Source: Burkholderiales bacterium
GTDB taxonomy: Bacteria > Pseudomonadota > Gammaproteobacteria > Burkholderiales > Burkholderiaceae_C
NCBI GenBank assembly: GCA_005789685.1
Contig: SXXD01000098.1
Location: 1 to 12,534, forward strand
Length of the DNA: 12,534 nucleotides
Direction: 5' to 3'
Shown here: positions 1 through 8,334 of the stretch, piece after piece
Position numbering within the stretch: position 1 is the stretch's first letter
How the letters are laid out: the number at the start of each line of letters is the position of its first letter
Translations under genes and position numbers: made by a program
Notes under the pieces: generated by a model
Database searches by the model: none
What the model saw: only the letters and a program-made list of their open reading frames with translations
Told to the model about the DNA's origin: nothing

Positions 1-1332
1 ATGGACGAGCCTGTGGTGAAGCAAGTTTTGGCTTTGAACATCAAGGGCATCTACACCATCAAAGAATACAAACGTTTGTATCCCGAGGGTGAATCGGCAG
101 CGCACATTGTTGGTTTCACCAACGTGGAAGACAAAGGCCAAGAAGGCATCGAGTTGATTTTCCAAAATCAACTCTCTGGCAAACCTGGTGCAAGACGCGT
201 CATCAAAGATCGCTTGGGGCGTGTGGTGGAAGATGTAGGACAAATGACCCCCCCTGTTGATGGCGAAGATTTGCAATTGAGCATTGACAGCAAGGTGCAG
301 TTCTTTGCTTATCAAAAACTGCGTGAAGCGGTTTTAGAAAACAAAGCCAAAGCAGGCAGTGTGGTGGTGCTAGATGCGCAAACAGGAGAAATTTTGGCGT
401 TGGCCAACTATCCTAGTTATTCACCCGACAAGCGTGTCAATTTGAGTGGCGAGCAATTGCGCAATCGAGCACTCACCGACAGTTTTGAGCCTGGTTCCAC
501 CATGAAGCCTTTTGCCATTGCAGTTGCATTGGAAAAAGGCATCATCAAGCCTGAAACCATCATTCAAACGGCGCCCGGCAGCATCAACATCACGGGCTCC
601 ACAATCACCGATTCGCACCCTTACGGCGCGCTCACTGTGAATGAGGTGATTCAAAAATCGAGCAACGTGGGTACAGTGAAAATTGCCATGCAATTGCAGC
701 CCCGTGAAATGTGGGAAATGTTCACAGCGGTGGGTTTAGGCCAGAAGCCGCAATTGCCTTTCCCTGGTGTTGTCAGCGGTCGCTTGCGAGCTGCCAAAAC
801 CTGGCGCCCCATTGAGCAAGCCACCATGAGCTACGGCTATGGCGTGTCGACCAGTTTGTTCCAAATGGCTCGCGCGTACACCATCTTTGCCAGTGACGGA
901 AAGTCATTGCCTGCAACCTTGATCAAGAATGGCCAAATTCCTGCAGGTGTGCCAGTCATCAGTCCACAAAATGCGCAAGCCATGCGCCACATGTTGAATT
1001 TGGCAGCAGGCCCTGGCGGCACAGCGCAGAAAGCGCAAACCATGGGTTATTCGGTGGGCGGCAAAACTGGCACGGCCCACAAGCAAGAGGGTAAGGGTTA
1101 CGCTGGCAAAAAATACCGCGGCGTGTTTGTGGGCATGGCACCCATTGAAAAACCACGCATTGTGGTGGCCGTCATGATTGATGAACCCTCTAACGGCCAT
1201 TATTACGGCGGTGATGTGGCTGCGCCCGTTTTCAGTCAAACCGTGCAGCAAAGTTTGCGCTTGATGGGTGTGCAACCCGATATGAGTGTCAAGCCACAAA
1301 TTGTGGCCAACGCGGTGGAGGAGTCGTTCTGA
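1..1332 (+). CDS. ftsI: Peptidoglycan D,D-transpeptidase FtsI (PBP3), 5' truncated by window edge
   Basis: Class B penicillin-binding protein that crosslinks septal peptidoglycan in the periplasm, working with FtsW in the divisome. The reading frame is open from base 1. The ATG there is probably an internal Met, because the N-terminal cytoplasmic tail, the membrane anchor and most of the dimerisation (pedestal) domain are missing. The catalytic Ser is residue 166 here against 307 in the 588-residue E. coli protein, so about 140 residues lie upstream of the window. Residues 35-80 hold the end of the pedestal domain (HIVGFTNVEDKGQEGIE, then KDRLGRVVEDV). The transpeptidase domain follows with all three penicillin-binding motifs: STMK at 166-169 (nucleophile S166), SSN at 220-222 and KTGT at 355-358. 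The stop codon TGA (1330-1332) overlaps the murE start. Family assignment is secure; FtsI rather than another class B PBP is supported by its position directly before murE. Confidence 0.97.
   Translation: MDEPVVKQVLALNIKGIYTIKEYKRLYPEGESAAHIVGFTNVEDKGQEGIELIFQNQLSGKPGARRVIKDRLGRVVEDVGQMTPPVDGEDLQLSIDSKVQFFAYQKLREAVLENKAKAGSVVVLDAQTGEILALANYPSYSPDKRVNLSGEQLRNRALTDSFEPGSTMKPFAIAVALEKGIIKPETIIQTAPGSINITGSTITDSHPYGALTVNEVIQKSSNVGTVKIAMQLQPREMWEMFTAVGLGQKPQLPFPGVVSGRLRAAKTWRPIEQATMSYGYGVSTSLFQMARAYTIFASDGKSLPATLIKNGQIPAGVPVISPQNAQAMRHMLNLAAGPGGTAQKAQTMGYSVGGKTGTAHKQEGKGYAGKKYRGVFVGMAPIEKPRIVVAVMIDEPSNGHYYGGDVAAPVFSQTVQQSLRLMGVQPDMSVKPQIVANAVEESF
1317..1323 (+). promoter_or_regulatory. Shine-Dalgarno site of murE
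   Basis: GGAGGAG lies 8 bases before the murE ATG at 1332, inside the last codons of ftsI. It supports that start and suggests murE can recruit ribosomes itself in addition to coupling through the TGATG stop/start overlap. Confidence 0.75.
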
Positions 1333-2915
1333 TGCAAACCCTGCACAGCCCAACTCAAGCCGCTGAATGGTTGCGCCAACACGTCACTGGCGTTTTGTGC
1401 ACCGACAGTCGCGCCATTCAAAAAGGCGATGGCTTCATTGCTTGGCCAGGCCTGGCCACCGACGGTCGTGCTTATGTCGCATCGGCATTTGAGCAAGGTG
1501 CCACAGCTTGTTTGGTAGAAGCAGAAGACTGCTTGCAATGGCAATCGGCCTGGCAAGCTGTGTCAAACAAAGTACCCACTCAAGTGGCGGCCTATACAGG
1601 TTTGAAAGCAGATACAGGCTGGATTGCAGATGCTTATTACGAGCAACCCAGCCAAGCACTGAAGGTGTTGGCGGTGACCGGCACCAACGGCAAAACCTCT
1701 GCGACTTGGTGGCTGGCTCAGGCACTCAATGCCATGAAGCTCAGTGCTGAGGGTGAGGCATTAGCGCCCCGTTGTGCCATTGTGGGTACGCTGGGTGTGG
1801 GGCAGCCACCCAATTTAATGTCGACGGGCATGACCACGCCAGACCCTGTTTTATTGCAAGCGCAGTTTAGAAAGTTTGTGGCTGCAGGCATCTCCCACTG
1901 TGCCATTGAAGCCAGCTCCATTGGGCTTGCCGAACAGCGTTTGGCCGGCACGCACATTCAATTGGCCATGTTGACCAATTTCACACAAGATCATTTGGAC
2001 TACCACGGCTCAATGTCGGCTTATTGGCAAGCCAAGCAAACGCTCTTTACGTGGCCCGAACTTGAAATAGCGGTCATCAATGTCGATGATGCGCAGGGTG
2101 CCAAGTTGGCAGCCGATCTGTCTCTGAGCGCTTTGACAAATACCAGCGGTCAAGCCTTGGACCTTTGGACTTGCTCTAGTCAGGGCCAAGATGCTCGATT
2201 GCAAGCACGTCATTTGACAAGAAACTTAACGGGTTTGGCCTTCGATGTGATCGAGGGCTCTGAAAGTATCCGCCTTCAAACTTCATTGATGGGTGATTAC
2301 AACGTTGACAACATGCTTGGAGTGATTGCTGCCTTGCGCGCTTTGAAATACGACTTGGTTCAAATCGTTCAAATCTGTGCGCAACTCAAAGCGGTACCAG
2401 GCCGCATGGAAAAAGTCTCGGGTGTAGAGGGGCTTGAATTGCCTCTGACGGTGGTGGACTATGCGCACACACCCGATGCCGTGACACAAACCTTGCTGGC
2501 ACTCAAACCGCTGGCTGAGGCTCTGGGTTCTCAACTCTGGTGTGTCTTGGGTTGTGGTGGTGATCGAGATGCCAGCAAGCGCCCCTTGATGGCTGCGGCG
2601 GCTGAATCGGTGGCCAACCATTTGGTGCTTACCAGTGACAACCCGCGCAGTGAATTGCCTGACCAAATTGTGCAAGACATGCGTCAAGGTTTGCGAGCAC
2701 CCGCCAAAGTACATCAGGAACTTGACCGTGGCAAAGCAATTTTTCAAACGATCATGCAAGCAGGTCAGCATGATGTGATTTTGATTGCAGGCAAAGGCCA
2801 TGAGGACACCCAAGAAATTGCAGGGGTGAAGTACCCCTTCGACGATCGCTTGCACGCGCATGAAGCATTGGTTAAACGTGCCAATGGTGTGAAGCAGGTG
2901 GGAGCTCAGTCATGA
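1332..2915 (+). CDS. murE: UDP-MurNAc-L-Ala-D-Glu:meso-diaminopimelate ligase MurE
   Basis: Cytoplasmic ATP-dependent ligase that adds the third residue of the stem peptide. 527 residues, slightly longer than E. coli MurE (495). The N-terminal UDP-substrate domain carries TDSR near residue 24. The central Mur ligase domain has the ATP loop GTNGKT at 117-122 and the DHLDYHG motif. The lysine expected to be carbamylated is K235, in the AKQTLF segment. The C-terminal domain has DNPR at 436-439, the signature of ligases that use meso-DAP rather than L-Lys, so a DAP-type Gram-negative wall is inferred. The start at 1332 overlaps the ftsI stop by one base (TGATG) and has a strong Shine-Dalgarno site. 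The end overlaps murF by four bases. Confidence 0.98.
   Translation: MQTLHSPTQAAEWLRQHVTGVLCTDSRAIQKGDGFIAWPGLATDGRAYVASAFEQGATACLVEAEDCLQWQSAWQAVSNKVPTQVAAYTGLKADTGWIADAYYEQPSQALKVLAVTGTNGKTSATWWLAQALNAMKLSAEGEALAPRCAIVGTLGVGQPPNLMSTGMTTPDPVLLQAQFRKFVAAGISHCAIEASSIGLAEQRLAGTHIQLAMLTNFTQDHLDYHGSMSAYWQAKQTLFTWPELEIAVINVDDAQGAKLAADLSLSALTNTSGQALDLWTCSSQGQDARLQARHLTRNLTGLAFDVIEGSESIRLQTSLMGDYNVDNMLGVIAALRALKYDLVQIVQICAQLKAVPGRMEKVSGVEGLELPLTVVDYAHTPDAVTQTLLALKPLAEALGSQLWCVLGCGGDRDASKRPLMAAAAESVANHLVLTSDNPRSELPDQIVQDMRQGLRAPAKVHQELDRGKAIFQTIMQAGQHDVILIAGKGHEDTQEIAGVKYPFDDRLHAHEALVKRANGVKQVGAQS
2896..2904 (+). promoter_or_regulatory. Shine-Dalgarno region of murF
   Basis: AGGTGGGAG ends 7 bases before ATG 2912. 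A second in-frame ATG at 2918 would place it 13 bases away, so 2912, which also forms the ATGA overlap with the murE stop, is the better start. Confidence 0.65.
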
Positions 2916-4366
2916 ACATGACCCTGACCCAGCTTCAAACTTGGTTGCCGCAGGCGGTGGCTGTTGCGGGTACTTCAAATGCGGTACCTCTGAGTCAAGT
3001 CATGATCAAAGCTGTGCGCACAGACAGTCGCAGTGTGGTTGTAGGTGATTTGTTTGTTGCCCTCAAGGGTGAAACATTTGATGGCACTGCCTTCTTGGCA
3101 CAAGCTGAAACTCAAGGTGCTGTGGCCGTGTTGTTTGAAGCGCAAGACCCTCTCAGAGGCGAGCACCTTCAATGCTTGAAAGATGTTTCAGTGCCTGCCT
3201 TCTGTGTGCCTAACGCACGTGCTGCGTTGGGTGCGCTGGCCGCGCAATGGCGTCGTCAATTTGATTTAGAACTGATTGGTGTGACAGGCAGCAATGGCAA
3301 AACCACCGTCACGCAAATGATTGCTTTTGTCCTTCAAGCCGATGCCTCATGCCCGTCCTTGTCGACACAAGGCAACTTGAACAACGAAATAGGTGTGCCT
3401 CTCACTTTGTTCAATTTGCGGCCAGAGCATCGGCGTGCGGTGGTGGAGTTGGGCATGAATCATCCGGGTGAGATTGAAATACTGACCCGTTACGCGCAGC
3501 CCACCATTGGTTTGGTGAACAACGCCCAACGTGAGCACCAAGAATTCATGGCCACGGTGGAAGCAGTGGCCATCGAGAATGGTGAAGTGATTCGTCACTT
3601 GCCTGCCGATGGCGTGGCTGTGTTTCCTGCGCAAGACATGTACACCGAACTTTGGAAGAAGTTGGCAGGCGCGCGTCGGGTTTTGACTTTTGGTTTTGTG
3701 CAAGGGGATGTGCAGGCGCACAAAATTGCTTGGATCAACGGTGCATGGTCTTTTCAATTGACAACAGCCCAGGCTGCTTTGCCTTGTCGTTTGAACATCG
3801 CGGGTCGACACAATATATTGAATGCTTTGGCGGCTACCGCTTGTGCATTGGCAACTGGCATGAGTCTCGCCAACATTGTGAAGGGGCTTGAGAATTTTGA
3901 GCCTGTCAAAGGGCGATCTAAATCTTCCGAGTGGCAAATTGAGAGCCACACATTCACTTTGGTTGACGACACCTACAACGCCAATCCCGACTCTGTCAGG
4001 GCGGCCATTGAGGTTCTGGCTGAGTTGCCTGCACCGCGTTTATTGGTTCTGGGCGACATGGGAGAAGTAGGCCAACAAGGCCCTGAGTTTCATCAAGAGG
4101 TAGGTACCTTCGCCAAAACTTCTGGCATTGAGGCCTTGTTCACTTTGGGCGATTTGTGCGTGCACAGCAGTCAAGCTTTTGAAGGTGCACATCACTTTGC
4201 CAACATGGACAACTTGCAACAAACTGTGCTGGCTCAGATATCGAGCTACAACAGTGTGCTGGTCAAAGGATCGCGGTTTATGAAAATGGAGCGCGTCGTA
4301 GATGCTTTGCGCAACAGATTTGAGCAAGCTCAGACCTCAGAAAGAGAGTCAATCCATGCTGCTTAA
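2912..4366 (+). CDS. murF: UDP-MurNAc-tripeptide:D-Ala-D-Ala ligase MurF
   Basis: Cytoplasmic ligase that adds the D-Ala-D-Ala dipeptide made by Ddl, finishing the UDP-MurNAc-pentapeptide. 484 residues (E. coli 452). The N-terminal domain has TDSR and [12 protein letters not shown]. The central domain has the ATP loop GSNGKT at 126-131, [10 protein letters not shown], and [10 protein letters not shown]. The C-terminal domain has [10 protein letters not shown] at 352-361 and [10 protein letters not shown] near the end. Odd point: the segment that reads AKAKGE in E. coli MurF, containing the carbamylated K202, reads AIENGE here (residues 220-225), with Asn 223 at the lysine position. All other core motifs are intact, so the enzyme is expected to be active. 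The start makes an ATGA overlap with murE. The 3' end overlaps mraY by 11 bases. Confidence 0.97.
   Translation: MNMTLTQLQTWLPQAVAVAGTSNAVPLSQVMIKAVRTDSRSVVVGDLFVALKGETFDGTAFLAQAETQGAVAVLFEAQDPLRGEHLQCLKDVSVPAFCVPNARAALGALAAQWRRQFDLELIGVTGSNGKTTVTQMIAFVLQADASCPSLSTQGNLNNEIGVPLTLFNLRPEHRRAVVELGMNHPGEIEILTRYAQPTIGLVNNAQREHQEFMATVEAVAIENGEVIRHLPADGVAVFPAQDMYTELWKKLAGARRVLTFGFVQGDVQAHKIAWINGAWSFQLTTAQAALPCRLNIAGRHNILNALAATACALATGMSLANIVKGLENFEPVKGRSKSSEWQIESHTFTLVDDTYNANPDSVRAAIEVLAELPAPRLLVLGDMGEVGQQGPEFHQEVGTFAKTSGIEALFTLGDLCVHSSQAFEGAHHFANMDNLQQTVLAQISSYNSVLVKGSRFMKMERVVDALRNRFEQAQTSERESIHAA
4339..4348 (+). promoter_or_regulatory. Shine-Dalgarno region of mraY, deciding the start
   Basis: AGAAAGAGAG ends 7 bases before ATG 4356. 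The upstream in-frame ATG at 4302 would add 18 residues unlike the family and lies deeper inside murF. The site and the [10 protein letters not shown]-terminus favour 4356. Confidence 0.65.
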
Positions 4367-5534
4367 CTTGGCGCAATGGTTGCAAAGCTTATCCCCTGAT
4401 TGGGGCTTCTTGCGTGTATTTCAATACATCACTTTCCGCGCAGTGATGGCCGCTTTGACTTCATTGCTCATTGGCCTCATTGCAGGCCCTGCTGTGATTC
4501 GCCATTTGGCTGCTCTCAAAATAGGCCAACCGATTCGGGGGTATGGCATGGAGACGCACCTGGCCAAAAGCGGCACACCCACCATGGGCGGTGTACTTAT
4601 TTTGTTATCGATTGCCATCAGTACCTTGTTGTGGTTTGACTTGTCCAATCGCTTTGTCTGGATTGTGCTCATTGTGACTTTGGGATTTGGCGCCATTGGC
4701 TGGGTAGACGACTGGCGCAAAGTGGTGAACAAAGATCCTGAAGGCATGCGGTCGAGTGAAAAATATTTTTGGCAATCCGTGATTGGCTTGTTGGCTGCCT
4801 TCTATTTGGTTTTCAGTATTTCTGAAAGCTCCAACATGCGCGTGCTTGACTTGTTCATGAGTTGGGTCATTTCTGGGTTTGATGTGAACTTACCTCCCAC
4901 GGCAGGCTTGATGGTGCCGTTCTTTAAAGAAGTGAGTTACCCCTTGGGCGTATTTGGTTTTGTGGTCCTCACTTACTTGGTCATTGTGGGTTCCAGCAAT
5001 GCTGTGAACTTGACCGATGGGCTTGATGGTTTGGCCATCATGCCGGTGGTCATGGTGGGCTCGGCATTGGGCGTTTTTGCTTATGTGACGGGCAGTTCGG
5101 TGTACGCCAAATATTTGTTCCTGCCTTACATACCAGGCACAGGTGAATTGCTGATCTTCTGCGCTGCCATGGCCGGTGCAGGTTTGGCTTTCTTGTGGTT
5201 CAACACACACCCTGCGCAAGTGTTCATGGGCGATGTGGGCGCTCTGGCTTTAGGCGCTGCTCTTGGAACCATTGCCGTCATTGTTCGACAAGAAATTGTG
5301 CTGGCCATCATGGGCGGTATTTTTGTGGTGGAAGCCTTGTCGGTCATGGCGCAAGTTTCCTATTTCAAATACACCAAGAAGAAATATGGCGAAGGTCGCA
5401 GAATTTTGAAGATGGCCCCTTTGCACCACCACTTTGAAAAGAGTGGTTGGAAAGAAACCCAAGTGGTTGTGCGTTTTTGGATCATCACCATGCTGCTGTG
5501 CTTGGTGGGCCTGTCGACTTTGAAGCTGAGATAA
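4356..5534 (+). CDS. mraY: Phospho-MurNAc-pentapeptide transferase MraY
   Basis: Integral inner-membrane enzyme that transfers phospho-MurNAc-pentapeptide from UDP to undecaprenyl phosphate, giving lipid I. 392 residues from ATG 4356, chosen because it gives the usual N-terminus and has a ribosome site; the frame is open further upstream to an ATG at 4302. Hydrophobic helices cover most of the length. Family motifs: KSGTPTMGG near residue 70, the Asp pair D118-D119 in [16 protein letters not shown] at 218-227, the conserved Asp D293 in [11 protein letters not shown], and the triple His HHHFE at 357-361. Compared with E. coli MraY (360 residues) the extra length lies mainly in one loop around residues 155-187, a form I associate with Burkholderiales. 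It overlaps murF by 11 bases and ends 2 bases before murD. Confidence 0.98.
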   Translation: MLLNLAQWLQSLSPDWGFLRVFQYITFRAVMAALTSLLIGLIAGPAVIRHLAALKIGQPIRGYGMETHLAKSGTPTMGGVLILLSIAISTLLWFDLSNRFVWIVLIVTLGFGAIGWVDDWRKVVNKDPEGMRSSEKYFWQSVIGLLAAFYLVFSISESSNMRVLDLFMSWVISGFDVNLPPTAGLMVPFFKEVSYPLGVFGFVVLTYLVIVGSSNAVNLTDGLDGLAIMPVVMVGSALGVFAYVTGSSVYAKYLFLPYIPGTGELLIFCAAMAGAGLAFLWFNTHPAQVFMGDVGALALGAALGTIAVIVRQEIVLAIMGGIFVVEALSVMAQVSYFKYTKKKYGEGRRILKMAPLHHHFEKSGWKETQVVVRFWIITMLLCLVGLSTLKLR

Positions 5535-5536
5535 AG

Positions 5537-7051
5537 ATGAAATACCTTCAAGACCAACACATTTTAATTCTAGGGCTGGGAAGCTCAGGGTTGGCCATGG
5601 TGCGCTGGTGTGCAGAGAGGGGTGCTGACGTTACGGTGGCCGATACGCGTGATGCGCCTGCCAATTTGCAGGTTCTCAAAACTGAGTGGCCTGAAGTTCA
5701 ATTCAAATCGGGTCCCTTTGCGGCCAATTTGATTGAAGGCACTGCCGTGCGCGCTGTCTTTGCCAGCCCAGGACTTGCACCCGTCGAAACAGCACCCGTG
5801 ATAGAAGCAGCTCAAGCAATGGGCCTTTGGGTTGGCGGCGAGTTGAGTTTGTTTGTCCAGGCCTTGGAAAATTTAAAGGCGACGAGAGACTATGCGCCGC
5901 AAGTCTTGGCCATTACGGGGACCAACGGTAAAACAACGGTCACGGCTCTTACGGGGCAGTTGATAGAACGGGCTGGCAAAACTGTAAAGGTGTCAGGCAA
6001 CATTGGCCCAACTTTGCTAGACACCTTGCGCTTGTCGATGGCCACAGAGTTGCCAGAAGTTTGGGTGTTGGAGTTGTCCAGTTTCCAACTTGACAACGCA
6101 GGTCCTTTTGAGCCCAGTGCCGCAACAGTTTTGAACATCACCCAAGACCACTTGGATTGGCACGGCAACATGGCCGCTTACGCCGCCGCTAAAGAGAAAA
6201 TTTTTGGTACCAACAGCTTGATGGTATTGAACCGCGATGATGCGCGTGTGATGGCCATGTTGCCAGAGCCTGTTCGCGCTAAATTGCAAAAACCTGTAGT
6301 TCGAGCCCATGTCACCTATGGTGCTGAAATGCCTCAGCGCCCCGGTGACTTTGGTTTGGAAACTGTCAACGGCATGACTTGGTTGGTGCGTGCCCTTGAA
6401 GCCGATGAGAAGCGTCGCTTACGCAAAGGGGAAGTTGAGGAAATTCACATTCAACGTTTGATGCCTGCGGATGCCTTGCGTATTCGGGGTCGCCACAATG
6501 CGGTCAATGCATTGGCAGCTTTGGCCTTGGCCACCAGCACAGGTGCCAGCTTGGCATCGATGTTGTTTGGTTTGCGCGAATACAAAGGCGAACCACACCG
6601 GGTGGAGCCTGTGGCTATCGTGAATGAAGTTGAATATTTTGATGACAGCAAGGGCACCAACGTAGGCGCAACAGTGGCTGCCTTGTTGGGCTTAGGCGCC
6701 GAGCGACGTGTGGTGGTCATTTTGGGTGGTGATGGCAAAGGTCAAGACTTCTCGCCTTTGGCTGCACCAGTAGCCAGATATGCGCGTGCCGTGGTGTTGA
6801 TTGGGCGTGATGCACCGCTCATTCGCGAAGAAATTAAAGCGTGTGGTGTTCCCTTGTTGGATGCGAGCACACTGCCTGAAGCAGTGAATGCCGCTAAGGC
6901 CATTGCACAAGCGGGTGATGCCGTTTTGTTGTCCCCAGCATGTGCCAGCTTTGACATGTTCCATGACTACCCGCATCGGGCTCAAGTTTTCTGTCAAGCC
7001 GTGGCTGAAATTGCCAAAGCAGCTGGCCAATCCTTGGAGGTTGCGCTATGA
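5537..7051 (+). CDS. murD: UDP-MurNAc-L-alanine:D-glutamate ligase MurD
   Basis: Cytoplasmic ligase that adds D-Glu to UDP-MurNAc-L-Ala. 504 residues from ATG 5537, longer than E. coli MurD (438). The frame is open upstream to ATG 5447, but those 30 residues lie inside mraY and are not MurD-like, while residue 1 at 5537 leads straight into the Rossmann-type [12 protein letters not shown]. Motifs: ATP loop GTNGKT at 128-133, [18 protein letters not shown], carbamylated lysine candidate K219 in [15 protein letters not shown] at 369-375 and SPACASFD at 466-473. A highly charged insertion lies at about 286-312, before RGRHN. The Shine-Dalgarno match is weak and the gap to the mraY stop is only 2 bases, so translation probably depends on coupling to mraY. 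It ends in an ATGA overlap with ftsW. Confidence 0.97.
   Translation: MKYLQDQHILILGLGSSGLAMVRWCAERGADVTVADTRDAPANLQVLKTEWPEVQFKSGPFAANLIEGTAVRAVFASPGLAPVETAPVIEAAQAMGLWVGGELSLFVQALENLKATRDYAPQVLAITGTNGKTTVTALTGQLIERAGKTVKVSGNIGPTLLDTLRLSMATELPEVWVLELSSFQLDNAGPFEPSAATVLNITQDHLDWHGNMAAYAAAKEKIFGTNSLMVLNRDDARVMAMLPEPVRAKLQKPVVRAHVTYGAEMPQRPGDFGLETVNGMTWLVRALEADEKRRLRKGEVEEIHIQRLMPADALRIRGRHNAVNALAALALATSTGASLASMLFGLREYKGEPHRVEPVAIVNEVEYFDDSKGTNVGATVAALLGLGAERRVVVILGGDGKGQDFSPLAAPVARYARAVVLIGRDAPLIREEIKACGVPLLDASTLPEAVNAAKAIAQAGDAVLLSPACASFDMFHDYPHRAQVFCQAVAEIAKAAGQSLEVAL
7036..7040 (+). promoter_or_regulatory. Shine-Dalgarno site of ftsW
   Basis: GGAGG sits 7 bases before ATG 7048, inside the last codons of murD. 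It supports the most upstream ftsW start, and hence the long cytoplasmic N-terminus, over the Met codons at residues 4 and 8. Confidence 0.75.
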
Positions 7052-8334
7052 CCGAGATGGGGTCTCGCATGTTGGCTTGGGGCAGTGGCGTGTTAAGTCG
7101 CGCGGGTGGCGCTGGCCGTCTTCAAGGTGCCACAGAAGGTGCTTTGCCTGTGAACTTAGGCAGCTACGACTATGGCAGAGGCAGTTCAGCCCAAGGCAAG
7201 ATCCAGAATATCGATCAGACCCTGGTGTGGGTGGTGGTGGCCTTGTTAATGTGGGGCATGGTCATGGTATATTCGGCCAGCATTGCCATGCCGGACAACC
7301 CCAAGTTTGCAAAATATTCGCAAACGCATTTTTTGGTACGACACATCATTGCCATTTCAATTGGATTTGGTGTTGCCCTTCTGGCCTTTCAGGTGCCTTT
7401 GGAAACTTGGGAGAAAAATGCGAGGCCCTTGTTCATATTTTCTTTGGTCCTTTTGGCAGCCGTTCTCATTCCTTTCATTGGCAAAGAAGTGAATGGCGCA
7501 CGCCGATGGATTTCTCTGGGTGTGATGAACTTTCAACCTTCAGAGATCGCCAAGTTGGCTGTCATCATTTACGCATCCGACTACATGGTGCGCAAGATGG
7601 AAGTGAAAGAACGCTTCTTCCGCGCTGTTTTGCCGATGGGCGCTGCAGTCGCTCTGGCGGGTATCTTCTTGCTGGCCGAACCGGACATGGGTGCCTTCTT
7701 GGTGATTGCCATCATTGCCATGGGTATCTTGTTTTTAGGGGGTGTCAATGCCCGCATGTTCTTCTTAATTTTGGCCATCTTGGTATTTGCCTTTGCCATG
7801 ATGATTGCCGCATCACCGTGGCGCCGTGATCGCATTTTTGCGTACCTCGATCCTTGGGATCCCACGCACACCTTGGGCAAAGGCTATCAGTTGTCGCACT
7901 CTTTGATCGCCATTGGCCGTGGCGAAATTTTTGGCGTGGGCTTGGGCGGCAGTGTTGAAAAGCTGCATTGGCTACCAGAGGCGCATACCGATTTCTTACT
8001 GGCGGTCATTGGAGAAGAGTTCGGCTTGGTGGGTGTGGTTGCTGTCATTGGCATGTTTTTATGGCTCAGCCGCCGCATCATGGTCATAGGTCGTCAAGCT
8101 CTGGCTCTGGATCGAACCTTTGCAGGTTTGGTGGCACAGGGTATTGGCATTTGGATTGGCTTTCAGTCTTTTATCAACATGGGCGTTAACTTGGGCGCAT
8201 TGCCCACCAAAGGATTGACCTTGCCACTCATGAGTTATGGCGGGTCTGCCATTTTGATGAACCTGATCGCCATTGCCATCGTGCTTCGAATCGATGCCGA
8301 GAACAAGCAAATGATGCGAGGGGGCCGAACATGA
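7048..8334 (+). CDS. ftsW: Septal peptidoglycan glycosyltransferase FtsW (SEDS family)
   Basis: Polytopic inner-membrane SEDS protein that polymerises lipid II at the septum in complex with FtsI. 428 residues (E. coli 414). Residues 1-57 are a hydrophilic Gly/Ser-rich tail, presumably cytoplasmic. The first membrane helix is about 58-79, and further hydrophobic segments fit the family's ten-helix fold. SEDS signatures visible are [24 protein letters not shown], the [20 protein letters not shown] segment, and EAHTDF at 311-316, whose Asp D315 corresponds to the residue needed for polymerase activity in the family. The C-terminal [16 protein letters not shown] is typical of FtsW. The location between murD and murG separates it from the elongation paralogue RodA. 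ATGA overlaps join it to both neighbours. Confidence 0.97.
   Translation: MTEMGSRMLAWGSGVLSRAGGAGRLQGATEGALPVNLGSYDYGRGSSAQGKIQNIDQTLVWVVVALLMWGMVMVYSASIAMPDNPKFAKYSQTHFLVRHIIAISIGFGVALLAFQVPLETWEKNARPLFIFSLVLLAAVLIPFIGKEVNGARRWISLGVMNFQPSEIAKLAVIIYASDYMVRKMEVKERFFRAVLPMGAAVALAGIFLLAEPDMGAFLVIAIIAMGILFLGGVNARMFFLILAILVFAFAMMIAASPWRRDRIFAYLDPWDPTHTLGKGYQLSHSLIAIGRGEIFGVGLGGSVEKLHWLPEAHTDFLLAVIGEEFGLVGVVAVIGMFLWLSRRIMVIGRQALALDRTFAGLVAQGIGIWIGFQSFINMGVNLGALPTKGLTLPLMSYGGSAILMNLIAIAIVLRIDAENKQMMRGGRT
8318..8324 (+). promoter_or_regulatory. Shine-Dalgarno region of murG
   Basis: GAGGGGG ends 6 bases before ATG 8331, inside the last ftsW codons. It supports the ATGA-overlap start. Confidence 0.65.

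Noticed and set aside
1..3. ATG at base 1 as the true ftsI start
   Set aside because: The protein from here lacks the membrane anchor and most of the pedestal domain that every FtsI has, so this is an internal Met at the window edge.
2215..2250. TTGACA in murE as a -35 promoter element
   Set aside because: No TATAAT-like sequence occurs at 16-18 bases spacing. The same is true of the TTGACA near 3759, so neither is called a promoter.
3347..3949. 200-codon open frame on the - strand inside murF
   Set aside because: Wholly antisense to a well-supported gene, with a His/Gln/Arg-rich composition and no motif. Long antisense frames are common here because of the codon bias of the real genes; the same applies to those at 2283-2861, 904-1353 and 10037-10546.
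6888..7829. 313-codon open frame on the + strand across the murD/ftsW junction
   Set aside because: It overlaps two certain genes in another frame. Its translation is rich in Cys, His, Trp and Arg with no recognisable domain, as expected from an off-frame reading.
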